Source of the DNA: Actinophytocola sp.
GTDB taxonomy: Bacteria; Actinomycetota; Actinomycetes; Mycobacteriales; Pseudonocardiaceae
Assembly: GCF_009379765.1 (NCBI RefSeq)
Contig: NZ_WHTD01000048.1
Span: 1 to 48,385, forward strand
Direction: 5' to 3'
Length of the DNA: 48,385 nucleotides
Under the pieces are notes generated by a model that was not told the origin of the DNA, ran no database searches, and saw nothing but the letters and a program-made list of their open reading frames with translations. Positions 1 through 9,049 of this stretch are shown piece by piece. The first letter of the stretch is position 1. Every line of letters begins with the position of its first letter. The translations under genes and the position numbers were made by a program.

Positions 1-110
1 AGCTCCGGCGGGAACGCCGCAGTCAGCACCCCGACCCCGACCAGATCCGGCAACCGAACCTGCGTACCCACCTTGACCTGCTGTCCCACTCTCGCCACAA
101 CCAAGATCAT
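1..110 (-). CDS. IS4-family transposase, N-terminal part (cut by window edge)
   Basis: The minus strand reads an open frame from an ATG at 110 to the window edge, about 36 codons. Its end, with the motif RLPDLVGVGVLTAAFPPEL, resembles the N-terminal domain of actinobacterial IS4-type transposases, which typically carry a V/IGVLTxxFPPEL motif before the DDE core. The catalytic domain lies outside the window, so activity cannot be judged. The gene points away from the ctaD remnant that follows, and the bases from about 120 to 160 may include the element's terminal inverted repeat. Family assignment rests on one short motif. Confidence 0.55.
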   Translation of the reverse strand, partial: MILVVARVGQQVKVGTQVRLPDLVGVGVLTAAFPPE

Positions 111-209
111 AACCCCACAGCACCTAAGTTAGCGGCATTGCCCCAGGGCCCATCCGGGCGCTTGTACCGGGCGCGCCACGATCCATTGTCGCACTGCTGG
201 CCGTAGGCC
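111..209. mobile_element. Probable end of the IS4-type element and junction with ctaD remnant
   Basis: This is the non-coding stretch upstream of the transposase start. It contains an AT-richer segment (aagttagcggcattgcccc, about 126-144) of the kind found at the ends of IS4 elements. Recognisable ctaD homology begins only at about 210, after an in-frame stop. The other end of the element is outside the window, so the terminal repeat cannot be verified here. Confidence 0.3.
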
Positions 210-768
210 ATCGGCGGGCTCACCGGCGTGCTGCTCGCCGCGCCCGCCATCGACTTCCACGTCCACGACACCTATTTCGTGGTCGCGCACTTCCACTACG
301 TGTTATTCGGCACGATCGTGTTCGCCACGTTCGCCGGGATCTACTTCTGGTTCCCCAAGTTCACCGGCCGGATGCTGTCCGAACCGTTGGGGCGACTGCA
401 CTTCTGGACCACCTTCATCGGCTTCCACACCACGTTCCTGGTCCACCACTGGCTCGGGGCGGAGGGCATGCCCCGTCGCTACGCCGACTACCTGCATTCG
501 GACGAGCTCACCACCCTGCACGCAAACTCCCTCGAGTGGGCAACGACCAGCCCACCGCCGCGACACAAACTTCACCGAGCTACCCAAGATCCGTTCCGAG
601 CGGCCGGCGTTCGAGTTGCACTACCCACACATGGTCGAACGGTTCCGCGAGGAATCTCGCCAGAAACCGACGAAGGACTCCCCCCGCGTACCGGCGCCGT
701 CCGAGGTCGGCGCCGCCGCCATCCAACCAGACGACCAGGCCGACAACACCGACCCACGCAGCAAGTGA
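210..768 (+). pseudogene. ctaD: ctaD remnant: C-terminal third of cytochrome c oxidase subunit I
   Basis: The translation contains hallmark heme-copper oxidase subunit I sequence: [19 protein letters not shown] (with the HxH of the heme a/a3 region), [10 protein letters not shown] and the C-terminal helices. The first two thirds of the protein, including the CuB ligands, are absent upstream of about 210. Near 567 one extra A shifts the frame. Downstream in the second frame the typical actinobacterial tail continues ([20 protein letters not shown]) to a TGA at 766-768. With both a 5' deletion and a frameshift this cannot make an oxidase subunit. The adjacent IS4-type transposase end is a plausible cause of the truncation. 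Confidence 0.85.
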
Positions 769-774
769 TCCGTC

Positions 775-1041
775 GTGCTGACCCGATCCGATCGGCGACG
801 GCTCCGGCAGGTGGCGCACGGCTTGCGCTACACCGATCCGGAGTGGGCCCGCCGGCACGATCCACGATGGCGCGTGAGGGCCACCGAGCTCACCCAGCTC
901 GCGGTGGACCTCACCGCGGTCACGCTGGTGGTGGTCGGCGCGACGCTGGTCAGCCTTCCATTCATCTTCGCCGGCATCCTGCTTGCGTCGGGCGGCATCA
1001 CGAGCCACATCAGCTCACAGGCGCGCAAACCAACTGCCTGA
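775..1041 (+). CDS. DUF3040-like small membrane protein
   Basis: This 88-residue protein starts with GTG just after the ctaD tail. It has a basic amphipathic N-terminus ([23 protein letters not shown]) followed by a hydrophobic stretch at about residues 45-75 that could form one or two membrane helices. The layout matches DUF3040 proteins of actinomycetes, which are small, of unknown function and have an N-terminal helix before two membrane spans. A broken copy of the same gene lies at 20130-20283 on the minus strand. The gene is convergent with the SDR that ends at 1058. Confidence 0.6.
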   Translation: MLTRSDRRRLRQVAHGLRYTDPEWARRHDPRWRVRATELTQLAVDLTAVTLVVVGATLVSLPFIFAGILLASGGITSHISSQARKPTA

Positions 1042-1057
1042 GGTCCAGGCGCTACCG

Positions 1058-1957
1058 TCAGGTCAGCGGTTGGCCGCCGGTCACGCCGAGCACTTCGCCG
1101 GTGATGTAGCTCGATTCCTGCGAAGCGAGGAACACATAGGGTGGGGCGAGCTCGGCGGGCTGTGCGGCGCGGCCGAGTGGGGTCTGCGCGCCGAACGAGT
1201 CGACCTTCTCCGCCGGCATGGTTGCCGGGATCAGCGGTGTCCACACCGGCCCCGGGGCCACGGAGTTGACGCGGATGCCCTTGGCCACCAGGTCAGCGGA
1301 CAGGGCCTTGGTGAAGTTGACGACGGCGGCCTTGGTGCACGCGTAGTCCATCAGCTCCGGTGACGGTTGGAACGCCTGGATGGACGAGGTGTTGATGATG
1401 CTCGATCCCGGCTGCATGTATGGCACGGCCGCTTTGCACAGCCAGAACATCGCGTAGACATTCGTCTTGAACACTCGGTCGAACTGCTCCGTGGAGATCC
1501 CGAGCAGCCCGTCATCCTGCGCCATCTGGTAGGCGGCGTTGTTGACCAACACGTCGATGCGGCCGAACTCGGCGACCGCTCGCTCGACCAGGTCGCCACA
1601 GTGCCGCTCGTCCCGAATGTCGCCGGCCACCAGCACGGCCTCGCGGCCCGCCTGTCGCACCAGCTCCGCCGTGCGCTCGGCGTCGTCCTGCTCGTCGGCG
1701 AGGTAGGACAGTAAAAGATCCGCACCCTCGCGGGCGAACGCCACCGCCACCGCCCGGCCGATGCCGGAGTCACCACCGGTGATCACCGCCCTGCGGCTCA
1801 CCAGCCGGCCGCTTCCCCGGTAGGACTCTTCCCCATGGTCCGGCTCGGGCCGCATGACCTCACCTGTGCCCGGATGCCCCTGCTCCTGTCCCCGCTGCTC
1901 CCCCGGTCGTGGGTACTGGTTCCGGGGATCCCGTTGGGTGTACTGGTCGTCGGTCAT
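1058..1957 (-). CDS. SDR-family oxidoreductase (stress-protein 39 / YghA type)
   Basis: A 299-residue NAD(P)-dependent short-chain dehydrogenase. The start at 1957 is chosen because GGAAGGGGCG precedes this ATG; the frame is open further upstream but without an RBS. A glycine- and proline-rich N-terminal extension (residues 1-52) precedes the Rossmann fold. The cofactor motif TGGDSGIG lies at 60-67, NNAA at 139-142, the catalytic serine in TSSIQ near 191, and the YACTK pair at Tyr205/Lys209. Length, extension and motifs match the subfamily with B. subtilis general stress protein 39 and E. coli YghA (aldehyde reductases). The actual substrate is not evident. All catalytic residues are present, so it should be active. 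Confidence 0.85.
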   Translation of the reverse strand: MTDDQYTQRDPRNQYPRPGEQRGQEQGHPGTGEVMRPEPDHGEESYRGSGRLVSRRAVITGGDSGIGRAVAVAFAREGADLLLSYLADEQDDAERTAELVRQAGREAVLVAGDIRDERHCGDLVERAVAEFGRIDVLVNNAAYQMAQDDGLLGISTEQFDRVFKTNVYAMFWLCKAAVPYMQPGSSIINTSSIQAFQPSPELMDYACTKAAVVNFTKALSADLVAKGIRVNSVAPGPVWTPLIPATMPAEKVDSFGAQTPLGRAAQPAELAPPYVFLASQESSYITGEVLGVTGGQPLT

Positions 1958-2123
1958 GGTCGCCCCTTCCGGCGGGTGGATGACTCGTCCGCGACGGTGA
2001 TCCCCTCTTCCGGCCCGCCGGCCTACGGACCACACGGACATCCCTGCCCGCTCCGCCATCCACAATGGTCCGGAAGTCATTCGCGGCAACCTCCTCCCAG
2101 CTTGGTGGTGGCCACCAGCCGCG

Positions 2124-2582
2124 TCAGCCGGGTACCCGGTGGGGCTCGGTTGCCTGTGGAGGCAGGCCCACGGGCGGTACGGCGTAACCCGCCAGGCGTG
2201 CGGGCAGGTCGTCGTTGTCATCGGCCGCACGAAAGACAGGTGGTTCCTGGGCGCGCGGCGGCTCGTCCGCATAGTGACGCCGGACGGTGCGCGCCACCGC
2301 CTCGGGCCCGGGCAACACATCGTCCCCCAGGTAACTCACTACGAGCAGGCTCTCTCCCGGATGCGTCTCAACGCCTAGCGCCCAACCATGTTCCTCGTCC
2401 CAGACAAGGGCAACGTCGCGGGTGGGAAACGCAGGTAACCGGTCTTCCAGGGCGATGTAGACATTGGCGAGTGGCTCGAGCTGGACCAGCCAGCCCGGCC
2501 CCCGCATGCCCACCTCGGTCGCAACGAGCCGGACGTACTCATGCAAACCACGGGCCGCCGCGGAGTCGGAATCCAGTTCCAC
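2124..2582 (-). CDS. DUF6292 family protein
   Basis: A 152-residue soluble protein starting with GTG. The core (YVRLVATEVG, YIALEDRLPAFPTRDVALVWDEEHGWAL, a conserved YLGDDVLPGPEAVARTV segment) matches the DUF6292 family found almost only in Pseudonocardiales and relatives. No enzyme motif, signal peptide or membrane segment is visible. The proline-rich tail (about residues 105-152) looks disordered. Function unknown. The family match supports a Pseudonocardiales origin for the window. Confidence 0.7.
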   Translation of the reverse strand: MELDSDSAAARGLHEYVRLVATEVGMRGPGWLVQLEPLANVYIALEDRLPAFPTRDVALVWDEEHGWALGVETHPGESLLVVSYLGDDVLPGPEAVARTVRRHYADEPPRAQEPPVFRAADDNDDLPARLAGYAVPPVGLPPQATEPHRVPG

Positions 2583-2738
2583 GATCGTTCAGCCGCCTCT
2601 CGTTCGTGAAAATCTGCCTACCGCGCACCGGCTGCTTGACGCGCCCGCACGGATTACCCTCCGCAGGACGCGCCAAACAGCTCACCGATCTCCTCACGTG
2701 TCGAGAACACCTGTGACGAATTCTGGGGAGGGCCTCCG

Positions 2739-3185
2739 TCAATCGGTCCGGTGGGCGGAACGAGCCTCGCGCAGGAACAGACCGAGCGCGACCATGCCGA
2801 CCCCGAGGAACAGGTGTAGCCAGTTGTCCGCGCCGTTGACCGGAACGAAGTTGGCCGCGCTGTCATGGTCGATGACCAGCCCGTAGAGCCACAGCACCAG
2901 GTACACGGCTCCGCCGCCGATGAGGAACGACCTTGCGCCGGACACGGACCGGGCCATCACGAGGCCGACGACACCGAACAGCAGGTGCACGATGTTGTGC
3001 AGGATCGACACGTGGAACACGCCGAGCAGCATCGCGGTTGACTCGTGCCCGGCGAAGGTCATGCCCTCGTAGTCGGTAGTCGCGCCTGGTATGAACCCGA
3101 CTATCCCGAGGAGCAGGAATACCGCCGCCACCACCGTTGCCGCCAACCTCGCCGGGTGCCGGGTCGCCGTATTGGTATCCGCCAT
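2739..3185 (-). CDS. DUF4383 membrane protein
   Basis: A 148-residue integral membrane protein. The second of two adjacent ATG codons (3185) is chosen because GGAGG then lies 5 bases upstream. Four hydrophobic segments are visible at about residues 15-35, 55-80, 85-105 and 122-142. The motif HNIVHLLFGVVGL followed by ARSVSGARSFLIGGG is typical of DUF4383, a family of four-helix proteins of unknown function common in actinobacteria. A shorter protein with the same HLLFGxxGLxMARxVSGA core is encoded at 19343-19561. A weak GTGT-N16-GGGTAG element lies upstream (3250-3275). Confidence 0.8.
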   Translation of the reverse strand: MADTNTATRHPARLAATVVAAVFLLLGIVGFIPGATTDYEGMTFAGHESTAMLLGVFHVSILHNIVHLLFGVVGLVMARSVSGARSFLIGGGAVYLVLWLYGLVIDHDSAANFVPVNGADNWLHLFLGVGMVALGLFLREARSAHRTD

Positions 3186-3296
3186 CATGTCCTCCAGATT
3201 TCGATGTTCGCGGCCGTCGGGCGGTCGCCTGGTGGTCGCGTGCTGCGGGCTACCCGCGAATTGCTGCCGCAACACGCGAGTCGGGTACGGAAACCG

Positions 3297-4567
<1,271 letters not shown>

Positions 4568-4590
4568 GGAACACCTCCTGGAGAAGACGG

Positions 4591-4627
4591 GTGCCTGCCG
4601 GCCTCGGGGGGACGGGCCGGCGGGCAC
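4591..4627 (-). terminator. Hairpin between the manganese catalase and Nramp genes
   Basis: Inverted repeat gtgcctgccggcc / ggccggcgggcac (one mismatch in 13) with an 11-base loop, in the 65-base gap between the catalase stop (4633) and the transporter start (4567). There is no T-run, so it may be a partial terminator, an attenuator or an mRNA-stabilising structure rather than a complete Rho-independent terminator. Confidence 0.4.
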
Positions 4628-4632
4628 CAGGA

Positions 4633-5432
4633 CTACGTGAGCTTCTTGATCGCCTTCTCGATCAGTCCGAGGTTCGCCGGGCTGGTCGCGTACAGCAGTG
4701 GATCCGGCTTCGGCGCGGAGGCCCTACCGCCCAGCGGCCCTCCGCTCCGGCCTTGCCGTCGGACAGATGCCAGATCGTGCCGGCGTGCTCCCGGTACTCC
4801 TCGTCGAACAGGGCACTCGGCGCGACAGCGCTCTCCAGGCCGTCCTCCTGCAGCTCCTCGATGGCGGCGAGCCACATGTTCTGGTGCACGGTGTCCCGGG
4901 CGAGGTTGAACTTCAGCATGTCCCTCACACCCGGGTCGTCAGTCATGTTGTAGAGCCGGGCGGTCTGCAGCCGCCCCTGCGCCTCCGCGGCCACGTTGGC
5001 CCGGAAGTCGGCGAGCAGGTTGCCACTGGCGACGATGTAGCGCCCGTTCCACGGCACCCCGTTGCTGTCGGACAGGGTCGGTCCGCCACCGCTGACGATC
5101 GCCTGCTGCGGGTCCATTCCGCCGATGATCGCGGCGACCACCGGATCGTCCTCGACCATCGCCGCGGTGGTCTCCGCCGGAGCCCCTTCCAGCAGCCGGG
5201 CCACCATGGTCGCGAGCATCTCGACGTCGCCGATCTCCTCGGTCGCCACGTCCATGATCAGGTCCTTGTACTTGCCCTCCATCCGGCAGTTCCAGCCCTG
5301 GAACAGGTACTGCATGGTCACAGTCATTTCGCCGTAGGCGCCACCGATCAGCTCCTGCAGCTTGCGCGCGCAGTGCGCGTCCGGCTTCTCGGGCTTCGCC
5401 TCGAACTGCAGCCGGCTCGTGTGGGTGAACAT
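4633..5432 (-). pseudogene. Manganese-containing (non-heme) catalase, C-terminal frameshift and an altered Mn ligand
   Basis: The ATG at 5432 follows AGGAG. The ferritin-like four-helix core of dimanganese catalase is clear. By position, Glu35 (GEM), Glu66 (TEE), Glu150 and His183 (RDTVHQN) match the ligands Glu35, Glu66, Glu148 and His181 of the Lactobacillus plantarum enzyme. The fifth ligand, normally a His in the E-x-x-H motif, is Asp69 here (EEIGDVEM, codon GAC where CAC is expected). Near 4725 a one-base shift moves the normal tail ([19 protein letters not shown]) into another frame ending at 4633; unshifted, the protein ends at 4662 with an unrelated tail. Normal family length is about 290 residues. 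The core is intact, so a modified protein may be made, but disproportionation activity is doubtful. Confidence 0.85.
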
Positions 5433-5461
5433 GGGCTCTCCTGGTCGGTCGCTCCGCGGAT

Positions 5462-5496
5462 GCGGGTGCCGGTCTCCGACCACGACCGGCACCCGC
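5462..5496 (-). promoter_or_regulatory. Perfect 13-bp inverted repeat in the catalase leader
   Basis: gcgggtgccggtc (5462-5474) and gaccggcacccgc (5484-5496) are exact reverse complements separated by 9 bases. They lie 30-64 bases upstream of the catalase ATG. The element is a candidate operator for a dimeric regulator, or a leader hairpin. A TATAGC-like -10 sequence lies just upstream on the minus strand (about 5510-5522). Confidence 0.45.
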
Positions 5497-5718
5497 CGCA
5501 ATGGCATCCGGGACGCTATAACCGGCCCGTGACACGCTCGGCACGTCACGACCACGCCCGCGCGACCATGCCGTCACCGCGATGTCTCCGCGCTGCTCAG
5601 GCCGGGAAAAATCCGGCCGAGAAATGTTGCAGTCGCACGGACCGGGGAACTCGCTCGAGGCCGAACCGAACCCGAGAGCAAGGGGGCTCCCATGACACCG
5701 AACCGCGCTGACTGACCG

Positions 5719-6534
5719 GTGGTGTCCGTGCGACTCCTGGACGGCTTCGAGCTGCGCGTCGACGACGATCCCGTGCCGGTGCTGCCGAGCTCCCAGCGTC
5801 TGCTCGCCTATCTCGCCATGCACCAGGGACCGGTCACCCGCGCGGTGCTCGCCGCGGCACTGTGGCCCCGCGCCACCGAGCGGCGGGCGGCCGCGTGCCT
5901 GCGCTCGACCGTGTGGCGGTTGGTGAAACCGCCACACGCACTGGTCGACGTCCGCCAGGGCATGCTGGAGATCAGCGCCGCCCCCGAGGTCGATGTCATC
6001 GCGGTGCGTCGGTTCGCGGCCGAACTCGCTGTCCCGACGACCGGCTGGCCCACCATGGCCGTCCCGTTCACCGCGCTGACCGCGGAGCTCCTGCCCGGAT
6101 GGACCGACCATTGGATCGACGCCGAACGCAACTGGTTCCGTCAACTCTGCCTACGCGCCCTGGAAATGCTCAGCGAACGATTCCGCATCGGCGGCGACCA
6201 CTTCCACGCCCACGAGACCGCGGTCGCCGCCGTACGCAGCGACCCGCTTCGGGAGAGCACGCACCGCCGCCTGATCGAACTCCACCTGGCCGACGCCAAC
6301 CCGGCAGCGGCCCTGCGCCAGTACGTCGACTACCGCTCCCGGCTACGCACCGAACTCGGCTTGACACCCTCACACGAGATCCGCCGCCTGGTAGAACCGA
6401 TACTCACCGACCGCGTCGAGACCGCCCCGCCTACCATGCCCGGATCTCGGCACGTGCGTGCCCGACACGCGCCCGAGAAGACCATGCAGAAGCCGACAAC
6501 GATATGGCACGGTCCAACGGAGGTGACGCGTTGA
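5719..6534 (+). CDS. BTAD-domain transcriptional regulator (AfsR/SARP-like, short form)
   Basis: A 271-residue protein. Residues 5-95 look like a winged-helix DNA-binding domain (SSQRLLAYLAMHQGPVTR, LWP, a recognition-helix region CLRSTVWRL). Residues 105-240 are a bacterial transcriptional activation domain with its DHWIDAERNWFRQLCLRALEML and ESTHRRLIELHLADANPAAALRQY motifs, both diagnostic. No ATPase or TPR module follows, so it is a small stand-alone SARP-type regulator. It is divergent from the manganese catalase with a 286-base gap and is the best local candidate to control it. A 7-codon frame (ATG 5691, TGA 5712) with a good RBS lies just upstream and could couple translation. The GTG at 5719 itself has no clear RBS. 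Confidence 0.8.
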   Translation: MVSVRLLDGFELRVDDDPVPVLPSSQRLLAYLAMHQGPVTRAVLAAALWPRATERRAAACLRSTVWRLVKPPHALVDVRQGMLEISAAPEVDVIAVRRFAAELAVPTTGWPTMAVPFTALTAELLPGWTDHWIDAERNWFRQLCLRALEMLSERFRIGGDHFHAHETAVAAVRSDPLRESTHRRLIELHLADANPAAALRQYVDYRSRLRTELGLTPSHEIRRLVEPILTDRVETAPPTMPGSRHVRARHAPEKTMQKPTTIWHGPTEVTR

Positions 6535-6574
6535 AGGCTGAAGTAGTCGTGCTACGGCGCGCCCTGCGGTCGGG

Positions 6575-6709
6575 TCAGCCGTCGTCGGCGTCGTCGTCGG
6601 CGTCGGATTCCTCCTGCTGGCGGCGGACCCGTTCCTCGGCTTCCTCGCCCTGCGCCCGGCTGCCCTCGGCGGGTTCGGACGAGTGCTCACTGCGCTGGTC
6701 CCCGTTCAT
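6575..6709 (-). CDS. Small acidic hydrophilic protein (44 aa)
   Basis: ATG at 6709 is preceded by GGAGG at 6-base spacing. The 44-residue product is rich in Glu, Asp, Gln and Arg (17 acidic residues) and ends in a run of Asp (SDADDDADDG). There is no membrane segment and it is probably disordered. It starts 18 bases after the ctaG stop on the same strand, so it reads as the last gene of the operon that begins at 8489. Function unknown. The RBS, codon use and operon position make it more than a chance frame. Confidence 0.55.
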   Translation of the reverse strand: MNGDQRSEHSSEPAEGSRAQGEEAEERVRRQQEESDADDDADDG

Positions 6710-6727
6710 CCGGTCCTCCCTCGTTCG

Positions 6728-7510
6728 TCAGGCCCGCCCTGGGGGTTTCCTGCCCCGACCCAGGGAAACGCTGAGCGCCGGCCACGTACGGCAAACCAGG
6801 ACGACCAGCGCCAGCTCGACCGGTGCGCCGCCGTAGTACATCAGCTGACCGGCCTGCTGGGCCTGGTCGGTGGGCACACCAGGTGGCGGTTCGGCGTAGA
6901 GCAACTTGGCGAGCACGTTGTGCGCCGCGATGGCGGCGATCGACATTCCCGCCCGCCAGGCCGCTGGAGCTCGGTGCGGCGACGGGTCGGGGCCACCGAG
7001 GACCGCGTAGGTGAACAGGTACCCGGCCGCTAGGACGTGGGCGGTCACGACCAGCCGCCACCACGGATCGGCGTGTGTCGCGGCGTGAAGACCAGTGCGG
7101 TAGAGCGCCCACAGCCCGCCGACGCTGAGCAGTGTCGCTGTCAGCGGGTGGGTCAACACCGCGACGAGCGGCGAGGACCGTGCCCGCGCGACCGGCCGCG
7201 CACGAGCCGCCGGCAGGACACGGAGCAGCAGCGTGACCGGCGCCGCGGACACCAGCAGCAGCGGCGCTGCCATGCCCACCAGGACGTGCGTAGCCATGTG
7301 GGCCACGAAGTCGTGGTGGGCGCGCTGAGCGAGAGGACCCGCCAGTGCCACCGCCACGCAGAGCCACCCGCCGACCCACCACACCAGCCGGGACAGCGGC
7401 CAAGCCGAGCCACGACGCCACAGCCGCGGCAGCCCGGCCAGGTAGGCCAGCACCGCGGCACCGGCCAGCAGCAGACCCAACCACTGATCCGCGGCTCCGT
7501 GCTCGGACAC
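6728..7510 (-). CDS. ctaG: CtaG-type cytochrome c oxidase assembly membrane protein
   Basis: Start GTG at 7510 is preferred: it follows the upstream gene's stop by 5 bases and has AGGGG upstream, whereas the longer frame from 7546 would overlap that gene. The 260-residue product has six to seven hydrophobic segments and the histidine-rich pattern of the Caa3_CtaG family (AHHDFVAHMATHVLVGMAAPLLL, TGLHAATHADPWWR, AAHNVLAKLLY, QAQQAGQLMYYGG). Family members deliver copper to CuB during oxidase assembly. It is encoded with DUF2243, a frequent partner. The only oxidase gene seen here is the broken ctaD at 210-768. Confidence 0.85.
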   Translation of the reverse strand: MSEHGAADQWLGLLLAGAAVLAYLAGLPRLWRRGSAWPLSRLVWWVGGWLCVAVALAGPLAQRAHHDFVAHMATHVLVGMAAPLLLVSAAPVTLLLRVLPAARARPVARARSSPLVAVLTHPLTATLLSVGGLWALYRTGLHAATHADPWWRLVVTAHVLAAGYLFTYAVLGGPDPSPHRAPAAWRAGMSIAAIAAHNVLAKLLYAEPPPGVPTDQAQQAGQLMYYGGAPVELALVVLVCRTWPALSVSLGRGRKPPGRA

Positions 7511-7515
7511 GGTCG

Positions 7516-7980
7516 CTATCCCCTGGCCCTCGCGGAACGGACCCACAGCACGATCCCGACGGCCAGCAGCACCGCCGCGAGGCCGTTCCAGATCAGGTCA
7601 TACGGCGTCAAGTCCACCCCGTACCGGATCTGATGCAGCCTCATCAGCTTGTGCTGGACCAAACCGTCGTACAGCTGGAAGGACCCCACCCCGATCAGGC
7701 AGCCCGCGGCGAACAGGGCGGCGCGGAACCCCCGCTCACGGCGAAGACCACCCACCATGAACAGAGCGGCCACCGTGGCGAACCAGCTGAACGCGTGGAA
7801 CAACCCGTCGGAGACCAGGCCGATCCCGGTTGTCGACCGGTCGTAGAAGTGGTGCCAGTGCAGCAACTGGTGAAACACCACCTCGTCGACCATCGCCACC
7901 GCCCCAACGCCCAGCAGGAACCCGGCCAGGACGGACCTGCCATGCCAGGTGGCGCGGCTACTGGCCGAACTCGCGGTCAT
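7516..7980 (-). CDS. DUF2243 membrane protein
   Basis: A 154-residue protein with four membrane segments (about residues 17-37, 57-78, 88-106, 128-148). Histidine-containing loops include VDEVVFHQLLHWHHFYD and DGLFHAFSW, and a YDGLVQHKLMRLHQIR motif follows. These are the conserved features of DUF2243, a family usually next to ctaG-like genes and proposed from that context to work with copper or oxidase assembly. ATG 7980 lies 11 bases after the stop of the upstream gene, consistent with co-transcription. Confidence 0.85.
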   Translation of the reverse strand: MTASSASSRATWHGRSVLAGFLLGVGAVAMVDEVVFHQLLHWHHFYDRSTTGIGLVSDGLFHAFSWFATVAALFMVGGLRRERGFRAALFAAGCLIGVGSFQLYDGLVQHKLMRLHQIRYGVDLTPYDLIWNGLAAVLLAVGIVLWVRSARARG

Positions 7981-7991
7981 GGTGACCCCGT

Positions 7992-8489
7992 TCAGCCGCC
8001 GGCCGAGGGCGCGCCGGCGAAGGCCTCGGTGCCGCGCCGGCTCGCAACGGCTCGACCTCCGCGCGTTGACGGGCAGCCACCTCGATCAGCTCGTCGAAAT
8101 CGAACATCGGGCAGCCGCACGGCCAGACCGGCCTGGTCACGCAGGGTCGTCCACAGCTGCTTCGTGCCGTCGATGCCCATCGCGAGAATCTCCAGCTCCT
8201 CGAACCGGCTGAGCGGCGAGTACGACCTGAGCCGGCCGTTGAGCTTCGACCGTGCGACGCGCTCGGCCACCAACGCGAGCCCAGTCTTGACCACGCTGGT
8301 CCGGACACCCAGTCGCCGCATGACGGCGCGGAACGTCTCCACATCCTCGGCGATGCCAGCAGCCACACGGCTGAGAGCCCCGCCGACCGGAGTGTCGTGG
8401 TTGTTGCGCGCCGACCGCTTGGCCAGCTCCCGCCCCGCCACTCCCATCGCGAGCTGGTCATTCAGGTAGATCCCCATAAGCTCGTCCAC
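7992..8489 (-). CDS. Actinobacterial GIYLND family protein, copy 1 (unknown function)
   Basis: A 165-residue helical protein, one of three paralogs in this window (also 20280-20771 and 28235-28783). Conserved blocks are GIYLNDQLAMGVAGRELAKR near the N-terminus, GIAEDVETFRAVMRRLGV, KTGLALVAERVARSKLNGR and YSPLSRFEELEILAMGIDG. The pattern suggests a soluble helical bundle; no known enzyme motif is seen. The GTG start aligns with the ATG of copy 2. A SigB-type -10 element lies exactly 9 bases upstream. Between about 8104 and 8050 the frame is displaced relative to copy 2 by one extra base and then restored by a compensating indel, so the reading frame is open but some 18 residues are scrambled. 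It heads the operon with DUF2243, ctaG and the 44-aa gene. Confidence 0.75.
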   Translation of the reverse strand: MDELMGIYLNDQLAMGVAGRELAKRSARNNHDTPVGGALSRVAAGIAEDVETFRAVMRRLGVRTSVVKTGLALVAERVARSKLNGRLRSYSPLSRFEELEILAMGIDGTKQLWTTLRDQAGLAVRLPDVRFRRADRGGCPSTRGGRAVASRRGTEAFAGAPSAGG

Positions 8490-8498
8490 ACCACTGAG

Positions 8499-8523
8499 AT
8501 ACCCGGGCGCCCGCGCGCGAACC
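8499..8523 (-). promoter_or_regulatory. SigB/SigF-type promoter of GIYLND copy 1 operon
   Basis: On the minus strand GGTT, 15 bases, then GGGTAT, fitting the GNNT-N14-16-GGGTA(C/T) pattern known for actinobacterial SigB/SigF regulons. The -10 ends 9 bases before the GTG start, so the transcript would be leaderless or nearly so. The same spacing occurs before the two paralogs. Confidence 0.65.
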
Positions 8524-8653
8524 ACCACAGGCCAGCAAAGCCACCGGGCGAGAATTCATGCCCGTATCGGCCTGACATGGACCGCACCACCGGACGGCCC
8601 GAGCACCGGGCCGGCGTTCGGTGTACCGCACGCGCCGTCGGGTGTTCGGCGTA

Positions 8654-8975
8654 ATGGCCCTCGAACTGCCTCCCGGTGACTCGCTGTCGTTCGTCGGCAC
8701 CGCCACCACCCATCCGGCTGGGTGAGCTCACCGTGTTGACCGACCCCAACTTCCTGCACCTGGGCCAATGGTCCTATTTCGGCCAGGACTTCCCTCGGCG
8801 CCGCAGGGTGCGGACCTGCTCAAGCTGCTGCGACCCCGCGCAGGCCGTGCCGGTGCACCACCACGACTACGACCTGTTCACCTCGCCGATGTCCAACTTC
8901 ATGACCGAAGTGGGTGACTGCGCGCCGGCGGTGCGCGTGCGGCTGCTGCGAGGCGACACGCTGCGTTTCCACAAC
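8654..8975 (+). pseudogene. Relic of an MBL-fold metal-dependent hydrolase
   Basis: ATG at 8654 begins MALELPPGDSLSFVGTATT, the typical N-terminus of UlaG-like metallo-beta-lactamase-fold hydrolases. A shift near 8710 leads into IRLGELTVLTDPNFLHLGQWSYFGQ. The central part with the HxHxDH metal site is missing: the sequence jumps at about 8830 to the C-terminal strand region (PVHHHDYDLFTSPMSNFMTEV, LLRGDTLRF). An internal deletion plus frameshift makes it non-functional. Confidence 0.7.
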
Positions 8976-9049
8976 CACCGCGCCCAGCACAGCGAGAACG
9001 TCGAAGGACAACAACTCATAGGCCCCGACTCCACCGATGAGGCGGTCGG

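Noticed and set aside
303..587. Long antisense frames throughout the window (for example opposite ctaD, the desaturase and the GT genes).
   Set aside because: They follow from high third-position GC in the real genes: Arg/Pro/Gly/Ala-rich, no RBS, no homology.
2130..2137. Palindromic GGGTACCC upstream of the SDR at 1957.
   Set aside because: It lies inside the end of the DUF6292 gene, and no GNNT is found 14-16 bases upstream on the minus strand.
5691..5714. Short frame ATG...TGA (7 codons) as a real peptide gene.
   Set aside because: Too short to support as a gene by itself; noted only as a possible translational leader of the BTAD regulator.
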